Below are positions 44,316 to 54,438 of a stretch of 64,000 bases of DNA, one piece after another. The notes beneath the pieces were generated by a model. The model saw nothing but the letters and a program-made list of their open reading frames with translations. It did no database searches and was not told the origin of the DNA. Numbering within the stretch: the first letter of the stretch is position 1; each line of letters starts with the position of its first letter. The DNA comes from Blepharisma japonicum. Taxonomy: Eukaryota > Ciliophora > Heterotrichea > Heterotrichida > Blepharismidae. The translations under genes were made by a program, and so were the position numbers. Where the stretch lies: positions 434,001 to 498,000 of the forward strand of contig CATKHK010000005.1 in assembly GCA_949751835.1 (NCBI GenBank), read 5' to 3'.

Positions 44316-44942
44316 TTATTCTAATCGTGTATAATGATTAAAATCTTCTCTTCTAGGGATGAATTTCTTTGAGAGCAATGTCAGCACAAATCCGCACCCA
44401 GCAAATCCAATAATCATCATTGTGCTTATTTTAGTCTTATCCACACATTGCTCTGCTAAACATTCGATTTCACAATCCTCAGTCTGCCCAATACAAGCGG
44501 TAGCGCACTTTTTTTCGCATTTTGTGGTCGCTTTCTCTTTGAGTGTGGCTTCCAATAGATTTGTGCCTAGTTCTAAGGTTGTAATATTAGTGACTAAAGG
44601 AATTGAATATTGAGCTAGCCTTGATTCATGAATTGTAGGGACTAGATCAAGTGGGTTGCATTTACAGTTGTAATTGCATTTATACTGGCTGGCACCAGTC
44701 TCTAGACAGACAGTGAAGCAGGTTTGGTCACAGTCTGGGTATGTCAATGGGTTTTCGATTTGTATCAACTGGCCATCAGGACTAAGCCTATAAAGAGGGA
44801 CAACAGCGTAGATCTCTGGGTTAACGTCGCAACATCTTGGATAGCAATCAATGCCTGGAGTTACGTCTAAGCATGACTGCATGCAGGACTCTTTGCATTT
44901 TTGTGCGCCTACGAATGTTAGTAATAAAGCCAGTAGGATCAT
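44316..44942 (-). CDS. Cys-rich type I membrane protein (208 aa)
   Basis: Family not recognised. I choose the ATG at 44942 because it gives a clean signal peptide (MILLALLLTFVGAQ) directly before the Cys-rich ectodomain; the frame is open to an ATG at 45017. The ectodomain repeats Cys clusters of the form CxxxCxxxC (CKESCMQSCLDV, CDQTCFTVC, CEKKCATAC). A membrane helix (STMMIIGFAGCGFVLTLL) and short basic tail end the protein. Surface or secretory-pathway location is likely. Confidence 0.75.
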   Translation of the reverse strand: MILLALLLTFVGAQKCKESCMQSCLDVTPGIDCYPRCCDVNPEIYAVVPLYRLSPDGQLIQIENPLTYPDCDQTCFTVCLETGASQYKCNYNCKCNPLDLVPTIHESRLAQYSIPLVTNITTLELGTNLLEATLKEKATTKCEKKCATACIGQTEDCEIECLAEQCVDKTKISTMMIIGFAGCGFVLTLLSKKFIPRREDFNHYTRLE

Positions 44943-45052
44943 TTTATTATTATATTTTTGACATTCAAATGATTTCTTCATGATTTTATTATGATAAAAT
45001 TTATTCTTAGAATTCATAATTCAAGCCGAACTATTAGGAAATATAATAAAAG

Positions 45053-45781
45053 ATGGATAAAGTAAGAAAATCAATTCTCAAAGAAAATGCTCAAGAGTCT
45101 AAATTAGAGAACGCGCAAGAATTTAAACTAGAAACTGCCACGAAATTTGAAAATTTAAATACTTCTGAATCATTGGAAAACTTATTAATGGAAATCAAAA
45201 AGAAACTAGGATTATCTGAAAGCGGGATTTTGGAATTCAAAAACGCAATTAATAAAATTATCAATAAGTCTCTTTCCGAAAAAGAAAATGAATTACTAAT
45301 TTTAGTAAACGAAAACAACCAGTTGAAAACTGATATTAAAAAGCTTGAAGAACTATATAATAGTAAATGTGGAGAATCTATAAAAGTTATCAACGAAGCT
45401 GAATTTAATAGCAAAATAAAATACTTGGAGTTTGAAAATTCATCATTAATTTACAAAAATGAACTTTTATATACAGAAAAAGAAAAGCTTAAAAAACAAG
45501 CTGAATATTTCAAAGCTGACCTTGAAAAACTAGCCAAATCATCAAAAGAGAACTTAGAGCAGCTCAAAGAATTTCAATGTGGAAGAATGCAGCTCTATGA
45601 TAATGCTGTAAAAAAATACGAAAAATTAATAGAAGCTGAATCCGGATATGGAGAAGTAAAAGTGATAACAGTAGAAGAAAATAATGACAATTCTATAAAA
45701 GTTTGCATTTTAATGGTTTTCTTCATTTTGATAGCCATCTTTGGGATATTTATTTTAGACAACTCCAGTACCTCTAAATAA
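45053..45781 (+). CDS. Tail-anchored coiled-coil protein (242 aa)
   Basis: Family not recognised. Nearly the whole protein is coiled coil (for example SEKENELLILVNENNQLKTD). A single C-terminal membrane helix (VCILMVFFILIAIFGIFIL) leaves an eight-residue lumenal tail, the layout of tail-anchored or golgin-like tethers. ATG to TAA, no intron. Divergent from the Cys-rich gene. Confidence 0.75.
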   Translation: MDKVRKSILKENAQESKLENAQEFKLETATKFENLNTSESLENLLMEIKKKLGLSESGILEFKNAINKIINKSLSEKENELLILVNENNQLKTDIKKLEELYNSKCGESIKVINEAEFNSKIKYLEFENSSLIYKNELLYTEKEKLKKQAEYFKADLEKLAKSSKENLEQLKEFQCGRMQLYDNAVKKYEKLIEAESGYGEVKVITVEENNDNSIKVCILMVFFILIAIFGIFILDNSSTSK

Positions 45782-45862
45782 TGCTTACAAAAATAAATTA
45801 CCTTATTTAACTTTCTTAATAAAATAGTATTTTTACTGATTATTTTTTATCCTGCCTCGAAA

Positions 45863-46651
45863 ATGAAACCAACGCATAGAAGAGCACACTCCCTTAGCGA
45901 TCTTTATATTGCTCAGCCTTCATCCCCATCAAAAAAACAGCAATTATCTCCAAAATTTTTATTGGACGTTATTTCTCAAGTAACTAAATCTCAGCCTTCT
46001 GGCTCAGCTAAAAGCTTACAGCCTTTCTTGCATAATATTGCATTAGAAGAGGAAGAAGTCCGTGCAAGAGAAAAGAAAACGCAAAACTATGTCTTGAAAG
46101 AAATGAGTAAAATCCAAACAATAGACCGTGAGTTTATGAAACAAAGGTATTTAGCTCAAAAAACGATAACGTCTCCTTCATTGACTGAATCAAGATCACA
46201 GCCTGGCTCGCCATTAAGCAAGATTTCGCTTAATAAAATTAGGCTAATCCGTATGGAAAAGCTGAAAACTCCTAATAAATCGCCACCACTGACTGCAAGA
46301 TCTAAGCATTTAGCTAAAATTCAAAATTTTATGCCAAATCCATCAGAATCTCCTATAAAAAGCCCACAAAATTTAAAACAGCTAAATTCAGAATTAAATT
46401 ACTTCAGGAGAAGAGCTTCTATTCCTGAGCTGTGTTCTCCTGACGAATTTTTTCCTAAATCTAAAAGAGCAGCTGTTAATATAGAAAAATCATTACAAGA
46501 AGACTATTATAAAGAATTCGCAGGTACCAAAAAATCTGGACTAAGGGCAGATTTAATCAAACTGTCCTTTTGAAAGCAAGACTTGAATGGGTTTAAAAAA
46601 GAAGTTGATGGAATTATCAACTCATTTCCTCATAATAGGAATCGAAATTAA
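45863..46651 (+). CDS. Ser/Pro/Lys-rich protein (262 aa)
   Basis: Not recognised. Basic, Ser- and Pro-rich, probably disordered (HRRAHSLSDLYIAQPSSPS and several SP sites suited to phosphorylation), with a central helical segment (EEEEVRAREKKTQNYVLKEM). One TGA (Trp) extends it 27 residues to TAA. Ends only 18 bp before the ABAT start codon on the same strand. Confidence 0.68.
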
Positions 46652-46669
46652 TATATATTTTTAGCTAAA

Positions 46670-48076
46670 ATGTTGGCTTCTCTTTTAAGAGCAGTGAGAC
46701 CTGCTCCAAAATTTGTGAAGAGCGAACCTAAAGGACCAATAGTGAAAACTGTTGTACCAGGTCCAGAAAGCTTGGCTTTACTGAATGAATATGAAGGATT
46801 GACGCAAGATTTCAGGACTGTGAGGTTTTTCGCAGATTATCAGAAAAGCATAGGAAATTATGTAGCAGACGCTGATGGAAATATGCTTCTTGATGCGTAC
46901 ACTTTAAATGCTTCTTTACCAATAGGCTACAATCATCCTGACTACTTATCATTCCTAGAAAATGCTAACATCCGCAATCATCTAATTCATAGAACAGCTT
47001 GCGCAGTAACTCCATCGAGCGATTGGGCTCTAAAGCTTAAAAACACGTTGCTGCCTCTTGCACCTGAAGGTATGACTGAAGTTTTTATGTCTTGTGGCTG
47101 CGGAATTGGAGCTACAGAAAATGCAATGAAGGCAGCTTCGATTTGGTATTATAGCAACCAATACGGAGTCGATTACACTCCTGAGCAAATAAAATCAACA
47201 ATAGAAGGCAAGCCTCCTGGAATTCCTGATTATGCATTTTTAAGCCTTGAAGGTGCTTATCATGGGAGAAGTATAGGATTACTCTCAGTATCTTCCTCAT
47301 CAGGACTTGACAAAGTAGATTTTCCTAGCTTTAGATGGCCTAAAGCTCCTTTCCCTAAAGAAAAATACCCAATTGGAAATCATTCAGAAAATAAGGCTCA
47401 AGAATCGCAAGTATTAGAAGCCACAAGAAAAGTATTTCAAGCAAGCAAAATCCCTATAGTAGGATTGATGGTCGAGCCTATACAAAATGAAGGAACTTAT
47501 TATGCTAGTCCTTATTATTATCAGCAGCTCCAAGCCATTGCGAAAGAGTTTAAGGCAGCTCTTATTGTTGATGAAACATACTCAGGAGTTGGAGCAACAG
47601 GGAAAATGTGGGCTCATCAACATTGGGGAATAAACCCAGATATTTTAGTTTTCTCCAAAAAAGCTCAAGTGTCAGGATTTTTCTCTAAGCCTGAATTTAG
47701 GCCACCTCACCCTCTTATGATGATGGGCACGTGGTGTGGGGATCCTTTGCGTCTATACCAGCTACAAGGTGTAATGAATGTTATTACTAATCACCACCTA
47801 ATTGCAAATGCTGAATCTACTGGTGAATATCTATTGAACGGTCTTAACATAATTCAGGGAAAGCGTGGGAAAATAGCCAATATTAGAGGAGTTGGGTTGC
47901 ATTTAGCTTTTGACATGCCAGATAAAAAGAATGCTTGGGGGCTATGCAAAAAATTGCTGGAAAAAGGAGTTCATGTAGGAGTAGCTAAAGATAATGTGAT
48001 CCAGCTTAGACCTTCATTAATCTTTGGACGGGAGCACGCTGATATATTCTTGAATGCAGTTGATGCGTCCCTTTAA
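46670..48076 (+). CDS. ABAT: 4-aminobutyrate aminotransferase (468 aa)
   Basis: PLP enzyme converting GABA plus 2-oxoglutarate to succinate semialdehyde plus glutamate, normally mitochondrial. The N-terminus MLASLLRAVRPAPKFVK fits a mitochondrial targeting peptide. Landmarks: SLPIGYNHPDYL, MSCGCGIGATENAMKAA, LEGAYHGRSIGLLSV, LIVDETYSGVGATGKMWAH and FSKKAQVSGFF, which holds the PLP lysine. CGCG sits where animal enzymes have the CxxC that binds an iron-sulfur cluster. Family length, no intron. The 18-bp gap from the previous gene leaves almost no separate promoter. Confidence 0.96.
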   Translation: MLASLLRAVRPAPKFVKSEPKGPIVKTVVPGPESLALLNEYEGLTQDFRTVRFFADYQKSIGNYVADADGNMLLDAYTLNASLPIGYNHPDYLSFLENANIRNHLIHRTACAVTPSSDWALKLKNTLLPLAPEGMTEVFMSCGCGIGATENAMKAASIWYYSNQYGVDYTPEQIKSTIEGKPPGIPDYAFLSLEGAYHGRSIGLLSVSSSSGLDKVDFPSFRWPKAPFPKEKYPIGNHSENKAQESQVLEATRKVFQASKIPIVGLMVEPIQNEGTYYASPYYYQQLQAIAKEFKAALIVDETYSGVGATGKMWAHQHWGINPDILVFSKKAQVSGFFSKPEFRPPHPLMMMGTWCGDPLRLYQLQGVMNVITNHHLIANAESTGEYLLNGLNIIQGKRGKIANIRGVGLHLAFDMPDKKNAWGLCKKLLEKGVHVGVAKDNVIQLRPSLIFGREHADIFLNAVDASL

Positions 48077-48163
48077 ATAAGAAAATATTTCTTAAAAATA
48101 ATTTAAATAATTAAGATTCTGCAGAGTTTTATCTCTTATAAGTGATAATAAATCAAGAATCAA

Positions 48164-50227
48164 ATGGCTGAAGAATCAAAAGCTGAAGAAAATCCGTCTT
48201 ATGAGCAATGCTATTTAGATGTTGCAGTGCAAATTCTCTATAACACTATTCCATTTAGAAGCTCTCTTCCCCCCTCAAAACAGCTATCAAATGCAGTATC
48301 TCAAGAGCTTCATCAAATTTTTAGTAAAATGAGAAAAGGAAATAGAGACTTTTTCGATTCGTCAAGCCTGAAGAAAGCATTAATTAATAAGTACGGCAAA
48401 TTATTTGATAACAAAAAAGGTTATGAGCCTGTGAGTACAATTACTTATATACTTCGGTCTATTTATAAAGATCAAAAAGTAGAAAATAAAAAATATCAAG
48501 AAATAGCGCATCTTAAATTTGGGAACTGGCCAAAAGGTTTGAGTATTAATGAAAGTTTAATTAAAGTATGAGGCTTTGAGTATTTTTTGCACTATGATGC
48601 GGAACCAGGACTATTTTCCATAAAAATTATGCCTAATACAGTAACATGGATTAGTCATGAAAACAAATTTTCTGTGAAAATCGATAATTTCCCTGAAGTT
48701 GTCATGATTGAAGGGAAAATGAATGCAAATGAGGATATGTGGGAAAGCTTTTTAAACAGTGAAAAAGAATGGTATTCAAAAGATCACAAAGGGTTTTATA
48801 AGCTAACTGGAGTTATATTTTACTCAAAAAAGCATTTTATAGCAGTTTATTATTCAAATGATAGAAAGAAATGAACGAAAATAGATAATCAGGATCTTGA
48901 AGAAACTGATGATTTTTTTGATTTTTTGAAGGATAATAGTCTTAAGCCAATATTCCTCATTTTTACGTGGACTGAAAAGGCTAGTGAACTTGATGAAACT
49001 CCTCAAAAAGAAAACCCAGAAGATTTGCCAAAGCAGGATTCTTTTCATACAATCGATTGGGAGCAGACAAGAAAAGAGCAACCCTCTATCGAAGAACAAA
49101 ATATAGAACAGCTTTCCATAGAGCAATCAACTACAGAGCAGCCATCTATTGAGAAGCAAAACACAGAGGTGCCTCACATTAAACCACCAATTATAGACAT
49201 ACTTCCTATTGACCAGTCGTCTATACAACAATTTGCTGATTGATCAATTATAGAGGAGGCTTCTATCGAGAAGCCAGTTATAGATCAGCCATCTATTGGG
49301 CAATCGCCACTCATAGAGGAGCCTTCTAACGATCAGCCAGCGATAAAGCAGCCATCTATTGAGCAATCACCACTCACAGAGGAGCCTTCTAACGAGCAGC
49401 CAGTGATAGAGCAGCCATCTATCGTGCAACCGCCACTCATAGAGGAGCCTTCTAATGAGCAATCAATTATAGAGCAGCTATCTATTGAGGAATCACCACT
49501 CATAGAAGAGCCTTCTAGCGAGCACCCAGCGATAAAGCAGCCATCTATTGAGCAACCGCCACTCATAGAAGAGCCTTCTATCGAGCAACCAATTATTGAG
49601 CAATCACCACTAATAGAGGAGCCTTCTAGCGAGCAGCCATCGATAGAGCAGCCATCTATTGATCAACCGCCACTCATAGAAGAGCCTTCTATTAAGCAAC
49701 CAATTATAGAGCAGCCATCTATTGAGCAATCGCCCATAGAAGATCCTTCTAATAAGCAACTAGCTATAAAGCAGCCATCTATTGATAAACCAAACATAGA
49801 GGAACCTGTTATTGAGCAATCAAATACAGAAGAGCTTCCTATCGAGCAGCCAGGTATAAAACAACCTGAAATAGAAAATTTTTATGAAGAAGAGTTGCTT
49901 ATCGAGCAACCTCATAAAGAGGAGCCTTATATAGAAGAACCTAATGTAGAGCAGCCTTATATCGAGCTGCCTGATATTGAGCCCCCTTGTAATGAGCCTC
50001 CTTATAGTGAAAATCAACATATAGAAGAAGTAGAACCATATCAATACGACGAGCAGTCATATTTCTTTTTGATTGAAAACTTAAAGGAAACAAATACTCT
50101 TGGTCAAGAAATAAGATCTGGGGATTTAAGAAGAAGGATAAACAGGATTAACGTTGCTGAATGCCAACGATGTGGAGCGTTCTATCCAACATATATTGGA
50201 AAATGCATCAAAAAGAATTGCAAGTAG
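48164..50227 (+). CDS. USP-like cysteine protease with pentapeptide minisatellite (687 aa)
   Basis: Residues about 10-250 look like a divergent C19 ubiquitin-specific protease. The Cys box is EQCYLDVAVQILYNTIPFRS (C16), without the usual GLxNxGNT ahead of it. The His box is KKHFIAVYYSNDRKKWTKID. Residues about 290-640 are a proline-rich array of five-residue units (EQPSI type), encoded by a 63-nt higher-order repeat at 49316-49801. The C-terminus has a small zinc-finger-like motif (CQRCGAFYPTYIGKCIKKNC). Continuous over four TGA-interrupted pieces; ends in TAG. Activity is uncertain. Confidence 0.8.
49316..49801 (+). repeat. 63-nt coding minisatellite, about 8 units
   Basis: Unit starts (EEPS) fall at 49316, 49379, 49442, 49505, 49568, 49616, 49679 and 49739. 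The spacing is 63, 63, 63, 63, 48, 63 and 60 nt. All spacings are multiples of three. Each full unit encodes 21 residues as 5+5+5+6 (EEPSx, xQPxI, xQPSI, xQPPLI). Similar but more degenerate five-residue units extend on both sides (about 49077-50030). Confidence 0.9.
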
Positions 50228-50422
50228 TCTATTTAAATAACTTTATTCTGATTTATTATTTATCTCCAAAATTCTTATATTTATATGCTGACTTCTGAAT
50301 AGTTTTTTATCATTCAAAATAAAGCCTATTTCCCCCTATGCATTCATAATATTAATTTTATTTCTAATAGATTTGAGAAAATTGTTCCTCATTTTTATGA
50401 AATAGTTGTTTATAAATACTAA

Positions 50423-50846
50423 ATGCAGTCAGCAGGTATTTTTCTATTTAGTTCCAAGAAATTTCAGACTACTTGATGAGCTTGAAAAAGGTGAGCATGG
50501 CTTAGGCGACCCCAATGTAAGCTATGGCCTTGACAGAGGTGATGACATTACACTAAGCAGCTGGAAAGGAATGATTATAGGCCCATCAGGCGGTACATTT
50601 GAGAATCGCATCTATGAACTCAGATTCCAGTGTGGACCGAACTATCCTCTGCATCCTCCGCAAGTCCAATTTGTCACAAAGGTCAATGTGCCAAGTGTCA
50701 ACCCTCGTAATGGTGCTGTTGAAGGCTTAAGAATTCTTCAAGCCTGGAGTCCTGAGTACACTATGGAAACCATCTTAGTAGAACTCAGAAAAGAAATGAT
50801 CGCCAACAAGAGACTTGCTCAACCTGCTGAGGGGGATACTTTTTAA
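50423..50846 (+). CDS. UBE2V: UEV/Mms2-type ubiquitin-conjugating enzyme variant, two exons (135 aa)
   Basis: Catalytically inactive E2 variant that partners Ubc13 for K63-linked ubiquitin chains. Exon 1 is only 13 nt (50423-50435: ATG CAG TCA GCA G), then a 16-nt intron, then 50452-50846. The spliced start MQSAVPRNFRLLDELEKGEH matches UEV1/Mms2. The core (WKGMIIGPSGGTFENRIYEL, then YPLHPPQVQFVTK) is typical and the active-site Cys is absent. Unspliced, the frame would begin at a non-ATG codon with an unrelated N-terminus. Confidence 0.94.
50436..50451 (+). other. 16-nt intron, UEV
   Basis: GTATTTTTCTATTTAG, restoring VPRNFRLLDE after a 13-nt first exon. Adenine at position 11. Confidence 0.92.
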
Positions 50847-50874
50847 GATAACAATCTCTATTATTTAAACTGAA

Positions 50875-51522
50875 TTAAAGCTTCATGATACAAACAACGA
50901 TTACTAAAATTGCGACCGCTAGTGCTGTCATCACTAATAGAACCTTGCAACAATTCTTTTTACGCCTTTGCTTGGCATCTGTTTTATATAGCTCATCTAC
51001 ACCCTTTCCAGTGTATTTTTCAGCATTTACAACATCTGTTTCGATTGTATCAAGCATTATTCCTTGCTCACTTACAATTTCAGAGAAGCCTTTCATCATA
51101 TTGTGGGCTTCTTTCATGCGGTTTTCAATTACTTGGGCATGCAGTCTTTGCTCTTTTCGGAGCTCTTCAGTAAAAGTGTCAATTTTTTGTACTTGTGTTT
51201 GTTTTTGACTAAAGTTTTCTGCTTGGAATGATTGAAGGATTGATTCAAATTCCATCGAATAGCCTTTAAATAGCCTTTCTTTTTCAGCTCTGTCAGCAGG
51301 ATTTTTCACAGGAAATTTCTCAAGATCTTTTAAGGTCTTTTCAATTATTTCACATTCTTTATCAATTTCATCCATCGATTGTGTACTTTCATACCTAGCA
51401 ACATAATTTTTTAATTTTTCTATATTTTCCCTTATCTCTTCTCCTTTATACTGAATTTGTGTATCTAGCAAAGGTTTCTGCATAAATTTTACCTTAATTC
51501 CATTTTGTGCTCCAAAAGACAT
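50875..51522 (-). CDS. Syntaxin-like Qa-SNARE (215 aa)
   Basis: Membrane fusion protein. C-terminal SNARE motif with the zero-layer glutamine (FSEIVSEQGIMLDTIETDVV), a basic juxtamembrane stretch (AKQRRKKNCCK, whose Cys could be palmitoylated) and a C-terminal anchor helix (VLLVMTALAVAILVIVVCIM). The N-terminal half is coiled coil and shorter than usual for plasma-membrane syntaxins. The exact syntaxin type cannot be named. ATG to TAA. Lies 28 bp from the UEV stop (convergent) and 22 bp from the CPR stop. Confidence 0.88.
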   Translation of the reverse strand: MSFGAQNGIKVKFMQKPLLDTQIQYKGEEIRENIEKLKNYVARYESTQSMDEIDKECEIIEKTLKDLEKFPVKNPADRAEKERLFKGYSMEFESILQSFQAENFSQKQTQVQKIDTFTEELRKEQRLHAQVIENRMKEAHNMMKGFSEIVSEQGIMLDTIETDVVNAEKYTGKGVDELYKTDAKQRRKKNCCKVLLVMTALAVAILVIVVCIMKL

Positions 51523-51544
51523 TTATTTATAAGAATATCAATTA

Positions 51545-53443
51545 TTAACCCCAAAACTCCACTCTAAATCTCCCTTCATTCGTCAATTTTGATATAAATT
51601 CTGTAGAATCTTCGCCCAAGTGCTCATTTGCTATTGTTTTTAGCATATCAGAGACCCCTTTTCCCATCACAGTTGACCCACAAATATACAGATAAGCGCC
51701 TTTATTTGCAAGCAAATCCCAGATTTTATCATGTTGCGTAAAAATAATATCCTGGACATAAATCTTATGAGCCTGATCCCTGGAGAAGGCTACAAAAAGA
51801 CTATGAAGAACATGTGGACCTTCGCCTCATTTTTCAGGGCGGTACTCAAATTCTGAAGCTGGGGAATCAGAAGGGATAATAAAATTCTCTAGGTCGCGTT
51901 TGTATACAAATTCTCTAGATTTATTGCGGCTGCCGAAATAAAGAATTGTTTCAGGGTACCCAACGCCTTCTGAGGCGAAATATTGAAGCTCTTGGAGAAA
52001 ACCTCGAAACGGAGCTACCCCGCAGCCATTGCTAATCATAATGATCGGGGTAGGGATAGGAGGAAGCTTAAATGCAGAAGTTTTAAAAAAGCCACGGACA
52101 GGCTTGTAGAGGCCAGTTACATGCATTTTTTCGAAGTAACCTGAGCAAAGCCCTGTCCTGATTTTCCCTTCACTGGTCCTATGCCTTGCTACGTCAACTG
52201 CAATATGAATGGTATTTTTATGCAACTTTGATGAGGATGCTACTGTATAATACCTTGCTTGGATTCTATCTAAGATCTGTACTAATGCTCCTATTGGAAT
52301 TTTAACTGATGAGTATTTTCTCAATAAATCAACAACAGTGATCATGGGTTCTTCAATGATTCTCCTGTATTCATCTTTTCCTTTCAAACTTGCCAAAAAC
52401 TCTAGCTCTTTTTGTTCTTCAGGGTCTGCTGCGAATTTTGAAATGTTTTTTATGATTTTTTTCCTAATCAGACTGGTCAAGTCACAATACTTCGTTAATG
52501 CTTCTCCTACTGTCAAAGGTGTTGGAAAAGGGTGTTTTTTGCCTTGAATTGGTAAGAACTGAAAGGTTAATTCTAAATCATAGTCTTGAAGAGCTGCCAG
52601 CTCTCTTACTATTTCTTCATCGTTTTCTGGGAAAATTCCAAAGTTGCAAGCAGTTTCATATTCCCCTACAATTTTCATTTCAACATGTAACGCTGAGTTC
52701 TCAGGATCTCTTTTAAGCTCTTTTATTTTGGAGACAGGACACTCCATACTTGTTATTAGTGCTTTGCTGGACTCTTCGTAGACAATTAAAGGATTTGGCT
52801 TTGTAAGATTCACATGATGCGCCACTTCTAAGAACTCGAAGTCAGCAAATGGTGAGATTCTGGTCTTCTTAACGATACCAGGTAAGATTTGCCACAGCTG
52901 CTCTTTCCACTTTTCAAATTCTCCCACATCGTCTTCATGAGATTCGACTGTCTTGATTAGCTGATTAGCCCCAAGTTTAAGTAAAGAATCGCTAATTTTT
53001 CTAGCTGTAGCATGGTTATTCACGTCTAGCTGTTTACTTAGCCCAAAAACTGCATAAGACAGCTGTGATAAATTTTCATTAGATGCCTTTGCTACCTTAG
53101 TAATCCACTTGAGAAATTGCGATGCATTCGATGGAGGCGCTCCATCTTCCTGAGTAGAACAAATAATAACGCAAAAGTCATGCTTCTTGAAGTCTCTGAT
53201 CTGGAAGTTGTCAAGCAATACAATGTGAGGGGAGAAGCTGTACTTGACAGCCTCACATGCCAATATATTTGCCAGCTTTTCCGCATGACCGGTTTGAGAA
53301 CCAACATATATGTGGAGGTGACCTAATGTTTCTGTTAAAGGTTCTGATTGAGGAGAAGGATTTTGATTCTTTTTATTCTTTAAGTATCACCAGCTACAAA
53401 GCCCGATGATAATAGTTGCAATAACAGCAAACAACCAAGCCAT
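51545..53443 (-). CDS. POR: NADPH-cytochrome P450 reductase (632 aa)
   Basis: Transfers electrons from NADPH through FAD and FMN to P450s at the ER. N-terminal anchor MAWLFAVIATIIIGLCSWWY, flavodoxin FMN loop (VGSQTGHAEKLANI), FAD motif (ARYYTVASS), NADPH motifs (NGCGVAPFRGFLQE, YFGSRN) and the conserved C-terminal aromatic (FRVEFWG). Reading TGA as Trp is needed in the anchor and again after EYRPEK, where it adds the last 94 residues including the NADPH-binding end. MTRR or Ndor1 are less likely because of the anchor. Confidence 0.93.
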
Positions 53444-54438
53444 TTTATCATTTACCAATAGATATTAGAGAAAAAAGAATAATTGGAAATTGGCCTTGCA
53501 TAAAATAAGGACTGGTGACAGATTTTTGAGAAAGCAAAGTTCGGAAACATTTTGATGACAAAATTATGATTGGGAAAATGAATGAAAATTTAATGTGGCT
53601 ATTAATGAGCGTACCAAAGAGAATTTAGGTGAATTAAATGCTATATTTGCATTATAAAAACAATAGGAAGGTTTTTCAATAAGATAATTTGCTTCCTAGC
53701 AATACTCTTGAGGAGACTAAATACTGCTGCTTTTGCGTCAATATGTCATAATTATTAATCTTTTTAAAAACAGACTTAATTTAAAGTAAAAATTAATATG
53801 CAAACTGATTAATAAATGCAAGAATAGTTTGTATTAGGCTTGGATGCAGAATTAATGGTAATCTCTGCATAATTTGCTAATATTTGCCCTAGGTTAAATT
53901 CTTATATTGCACTTATATTTAGTTTCAGCAAGAAATAAATATTTATTGTGGAATATAAATATAAAAAAATTAGTAAAAAGCAATACTATTACTCTTTAAA
54001 TAATAATTTTATATCTTTCCAAAGTTATAGGCCACAAAGCTAGGACAATTTTATTTCAATTTCTGAATACATTTGAAGAAATATAACCAAATGCTTATGA
54101 ATCAGCTTCAAATATGATATTAAATCAAGTTATCTCGCATTTTTCAGGATATAGATTGCGCCAAGGGCTATTTTTACTTATCCAAAGAGATTATCTGTGA
54201 ACAGATGTTGTAAATTAATAAGTTTTTCTAAGAATTAATCAAATTTTATTAACAGAAAATTCATTATTTAGGCTTCCTTTTTGGTTTTTAGCTAAAATGG
54301 CAAGTAAAGGATTAAATAATGTTTTCATAAATGTAGTCAGATAATCTTAGACTAATTTTAGAGTTCTATATTACTATAAAGAATCACCTAAGTGTGCTAA
54401 CTCAGATAAAAAACAAAATCATAAATGGATATAAAATT
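53444..54438. other. 995-bp AT-rich divergent intergenic region
   Basis: Longest gap in the window, between CPR and the TmcB-like gene. The 45 nt before 54439 and about 80 nt further up are open in the TmcB frame but have no ATG. No RNA gene or repeat recognised. Confidence 0.5.

Noticed and set aside
45053-45100. SILK-type PP1 motif (KSILKEN) in the tail-anchored protein
   Set aside because: No RVxF partner motif follows in the protein, so a four-residue match alone is not enough.
49333-49566. Antisense Cys/Ser-rich repeat protein
   Set aside because: It is only the reverse-strand shadow of the 63-nt coding repeat.
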